Origin: Pollutimonas bauzanensis | GTDB lineage: Bacteria; Pseudomonadota; Gammaproteobacteria; Burkholderiales; Burkholderiaceae_B | Assembly: GCF_900129885.1 (NCBI RefSeq) | Contig: NZ_FQXE01000009.1 | Coordinates: forward strand, 1-64,000 | Direction: 5' to 3' | Length of the DNA: 64,000 nucleotides | Part shown: piece after piece, positions 61,681-64,000 of the stretch | How positions within the stretch are numbered: the stretch's first letter is position 1 | Layout of the letters: the number at the start of each line of letters is the position of its first letter | The notes under the pieces: model-generated | What the model was told of the DNA's origin: nothing | Seen by the model: the letters and a program-made list of their open reading frames with translations, nothing else | The model's database searches: none | Position numbers and translations under genes: made by a program

Positions 61681-63243
61681 GTGACACAAGAAATAGCGGT
61701 AGCAGTCGAATCCATCACCCGGCGCGATCTGGCGCCCGCGGCCCTGCGCCTGAACGCCAATGACGACGTCTTGATCGCCACGCGCGACATCAAGCCAGGC
61801 ACGGCCTTTCCCGACCACGCGATCGCCTCCTCCGAAGCCATCCCGGCCGGCCATAAAATGGCCGCCAGGGCGATTTCCACCGGCGCGCCGGTGCGCCGCT
61901 ACAACCAGATCATAGGCTTCGCCACCCGCGATATCGCACCTGGCCAGCATATCCATCTGCACAATCTGGCGATGCACGATTTCGAGCGCGACTACGCGTT
62001 CTGCGCCGATGCGCGGCCCGCCGCCGCCCCTCCCGCCGCCAAGACCTTCCAGGGCATAGTGCGCGCCGACGGCCGGGTCGCCACGCGCAACTACATCGGC
62101 ATCATCAGCAGCGTCAATTGTTCGGCGACCGTGTGCCGCCAGATCGCCGAAGCCTTCCGCGGCGACGCGCTGGCGGCCTTCCCGAATGTCGACGGCATCG
62201 TGCCGATTACCCATAAAACCGGCTGTGGCATGGCCAGCAGCGGGGAAGGCATGGACCTGCTGCGGCGCGTCACCGCGGGCTATATCCGCCATCCGAATTT
62301 CGCCGCGGTGCTGTTCATAGGGCTGGGCTGCGAATCCAACCAGATCACCTCGCTGCTGGGCGCCGAGGGCCTGGCCGAATCGGACCGCCTGCGCACCATG
62401 ACCATCCAGGATATCGGCGGCACGCGCAAAACCATAGAACACGGCATCGAGCTCATCAAGGAAATCCTGCCCACCGCCAATCAGGCGTCGCGCCAGGCCG
62501 TGCCCCTGAGCCACCTTACCGTGGGCCTGCAGTGCGGCGGCTCCGACGGCTATTCGGGCATCACCGCCAACCCGGCATTGGGCGCGGCCATGGATTTGCT
62601 GGTCGAACATGGCGGCACGGCCATACTCAGCGAAACGCCGGAAATCTACGGCGCCGAACATCTGCTGACGCGCCGCGCCGTATCGCGCGAGGTCGGCGAA
62701 AAGCTGGTCGACCGTATCCACTGGTGGGAAGAATATACCGAGCGCCTGGGCGGCGAAATGAACAACAATCCTTCCCCCGGCAACAAGGCGGGCGGCCTGA
62801 CCACCATCCTGGAAAAATCCCTCGGCGCGGTCGCCAAGGCCGGCACCAGCAATTTGTCCGACGTCGTGGAGTACGCCCAGCCGGTGCAGGCCCACGGCCT
62901 GGTCTTCATGGACACCCCGGGCTACGATCCCGTATCGGCGACGGGCCAGGTGGCCGGCGGCGCCAATGTCATCTGTTTCACCACCGGCCGCGGCTCGGTA
63001 TACGGCTGTAAGCCCTCGCCTTCGCTCAAGCTGGCGACCAATTCGCTGATGTATCGCCACATGAGCGAAGACATGGATATCAATTGCGGCGAGATCCTCG
63101 ACGGCGCCGCGACGGTGCAGCAAAAAGGCGAACAGATATTCCAACGCATCATCGAGATCGCATCCGGGCAGCGCACCAAGAGCGAAGAGCACGGCTTTGG
63201 CGAAGACGAATTCGCCCCCTGGATACTCGGCCCGACGATGTAG
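61681..63243 (+). CDS. uxaA: UxaA-family sugar-acid dehydratase (altronate/galactarate-type)
   Basis: The 520-residue protein has an N-terminal SAF domain (about 20-110: ALRLNANDDVLIATRDIKPG, GFATRDIAPGQHIH) and the UxaA/GarD catalytic part (GIVRADGRVATRNYIGII, THKTGCGMASSGEG, LGCESNQI, LQCGGSDGYSGITANPALGA, NNNPSPGNKAGGLTTILEKS). The conserved Cys residues may hold Fe. It removes water from an aldonate or aldarate. GTG 61681 has AGGA about ten bases upstream. The stop is 114 bases before the 2-hydroxyacid dehydrogenase. Confidence 0.9.
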   Translation: MTQEIAVAVESITRRDLAPAALRLNANDDVLIATRDIKPGTAFPDHAIASSEAIPAGHKMAARAISTGAPVRRYNQIIGFATRDIAPGQHIHLHNLAMHDFERDYAFCADARPAAAPPAAKTFQGIVRADGRVATRNYIGIISSVNCSATVCRQIAEAFRGDALAAFPNVDGIVPITHKTGCGMASSGEGMDLLRRVTAGYIRHPNFAAVLFIGLGCESNQITSLLGAEGLAESDRLRTMTIQDIGGTRKTIEHGIELIKEILPTANQASRQAVPLSHLTVGLQCGGSDGYSGITANPALGAAMDLLVEHGGTAILSETPEIYGAEHLLTRRAVSREVGEKLVDRIHWWEEYTERLGGEMNNNPSPGNKAGGLTTILEKSLGAVAKAGTSNLSDVVEYAQPVQAHGLVFMDTPGYDPVSATGQVAGGANVICFTTGRGSVYGCKPSPSLKLATNSLMYRHMSEDMDINCGEILDGAATVQQKGEQIFQRIIEIASGQRTKSEEHGFGEDEFAPWILGPTM

Positions 63244-63357
63244 CCATCGCGGCCTTCGCCATTGCGGACTCCAGCCCTGGAGTCCTGTTTCCACATGCGG
63301 GCCGGGCCAGCCAAGGCAGGCGCCCGCTTTCCCAAGACCGCCCTTAGAAGGATAGCG

Positions 63358-64000
63358 ATGAAAATTCTGATCACCGATTACGATTTCCCCGACCTCGAAC
63401 TGGAGCAGTCCCTGTATCGCGACGCGGGCATCGAAGTCGTGACGGCGCAGTGCCGCAGCGAAGCCGACGTGATCGCCGCGGCCGCCGGATGCCAGGGGCT
63501 GCTGGTGCAATACGCCCCGGTCAACGCCGCCGTGCTCAACGCCCGGCCGGAGATCCGCATAGTCAGCCGCTACGGCGCGGGCTTTGACACCATCAATGTC
63601 GCCGACGCCAAGGCCAATGGCGTCTGGGTCGGCAATTCGCCCGATTATGGCGTGGGCGAAGTCGCCACGCACGCCTTCGCCATGATGCTTTCGCTGCTGC
63701 GCCACATCGCCTTCTACGACCGGGATGTCAAGGCCGGGAAATGGCACTTCAGCTCGGCCGGCCCCATGCGCCGGGTGTCCGACATGACCGTCGGCATCCT
63801 CGGGCTGGGGCGCATAGGCAAGCGCATGGCGCACATCGCCCGCAATAGCTTCAGGCGCGTCATCGCCTGCGATCCCTACCTGCTGGACGGCGACTTCCCC
63901 GCCTATGTGGAACGCGTCGGCATGGACGAACTGTTCTCGCAAGCCGATGCCATCTCGCTGCATGTGCCCCTGAATGATGAAACACGCGGCATCGTCAACC
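63358..64000 (+). CDS. D-isomer-specific 2-hydroxyacid dehydrogenase (cut by window edge)
   Basis: The frame from ATG 63358 (AGAAGGA upstream) stays open to the end of the window, 214 codons. It shows the 2-hydroxyacid dehydrogenase family: the N-terminal substrate domain (MKILITDYDFPD, VSRYGAGFDTINV) and the NAD-binding motif GLGRIG (149-154). The catalytic Arg/Glu/His region of the family lies beyond the edge. It probably reduces a 2-oxoacid made by the dehydratase, or oxidises the reverse, within the sugar-acid locus. Confidence 0.88.
   Translation, partial: MKILITDYDFPDLELEQSLYRDAGIEVVTAQCRSEADVIAAAAGCQGLLVQYAPVNAAVLNARPEIRIVSRYGAGFDTINVADAKANGVWVGNSPDYGVGEVATHAFAMMLSLLRHIAFYDRDVKAGKWHFSSAGPMRRVSDMTVGILGLGRIGKRMAHIARNSFRRVIACDPYLLDGDFPAYVERVGMDELFSQADAISLHVPLNDETRGIVN

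Overview
The window looks like a chromosomal segment of a high-GC betaproteobacterium, most likely Burkholderiales/Alcaligenaceae. The evidence is the GC-rich coding bias and a gene set typical of that group: guaA-guaB, purL, greB, lolCD, recJ, comEC, a bkd-type dehydrogenase and a tct-like two-component system. Species cannot be assigned from sequence reading alone. No rRNA, tRNA or CRISPR array was recognised.

Bases 1 to about 10650 are an accessory island of visibly lower GC inserted at the 3' end of guaA. The tyrosine recombinase (9096-10352) sits next to guaA, with an AlpA-like regulator and a small island protein beside it. Cargo includes a PIN-toxin/HTH-antitoxin pair, a hypothetical gene broken by a one-base frameshift, and a type II CBASS anti-phage operon that runs off the left edge. 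The CBASS operon is read on the minus strand as DUF2188 protein, CapV phospholipase, DncV-like CD-NTase, then Cap2 E2/E1 fusion. It is divergent from an XRE repressor and an ImmA/IrrE metallopeptidase with the layout of the DNA-damage switch CapH-CapP. The shared promoter region carries two operator-like elements with the same 7-4-7 geometry, one in each inferred promoter spacer.

Bases 10650-41620 are mostly housekeeping. GMP synthesis (guaA, guaB) has an MFS transporter remnant between the two genes. A response regulator follows, then a histidine kinase fused at its C-terminus to a periplasmic binding-protein domain, then a three-gene ferric-iron/phosphoglycerate-type ABC importer whose own binding protein is a paralogue of the kinase's sensor domain. 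After this come purL, greB, a PHP phosphoesterase, an alpha/beta hydrolase, the four-gene branched-chain 2-oxoacid dehydrogenase operon, comEC, tatD, lolD, lolC and recJ.

Bases 41620-64000 are a mosaic: two EamA transporters, a SnoaL-VOC fusion divergent from an HxlR regulator, serine acetyltransferase, an AhpD-like protein, a hemerythrin, and a four-gene nitrate/sulfonate/taurine-type ABC operon with two unrelated binding proteins. A roughly 220-bp nested palindromic element follows, then the YhaO/YhaN (Mre11/Rad50-like) pair, a chemoreceptor, and a sugar-acid catabolic locus. In that locus a FadR-type GntR regulator, an Ldh-family oxidoreductase and an SDR face a UxaA-type dehydratase and a 2-hydroxyacid dehydrogenase cut by the right edge. 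Two TGGT/ACCA palindromes lie in the divergent gap.
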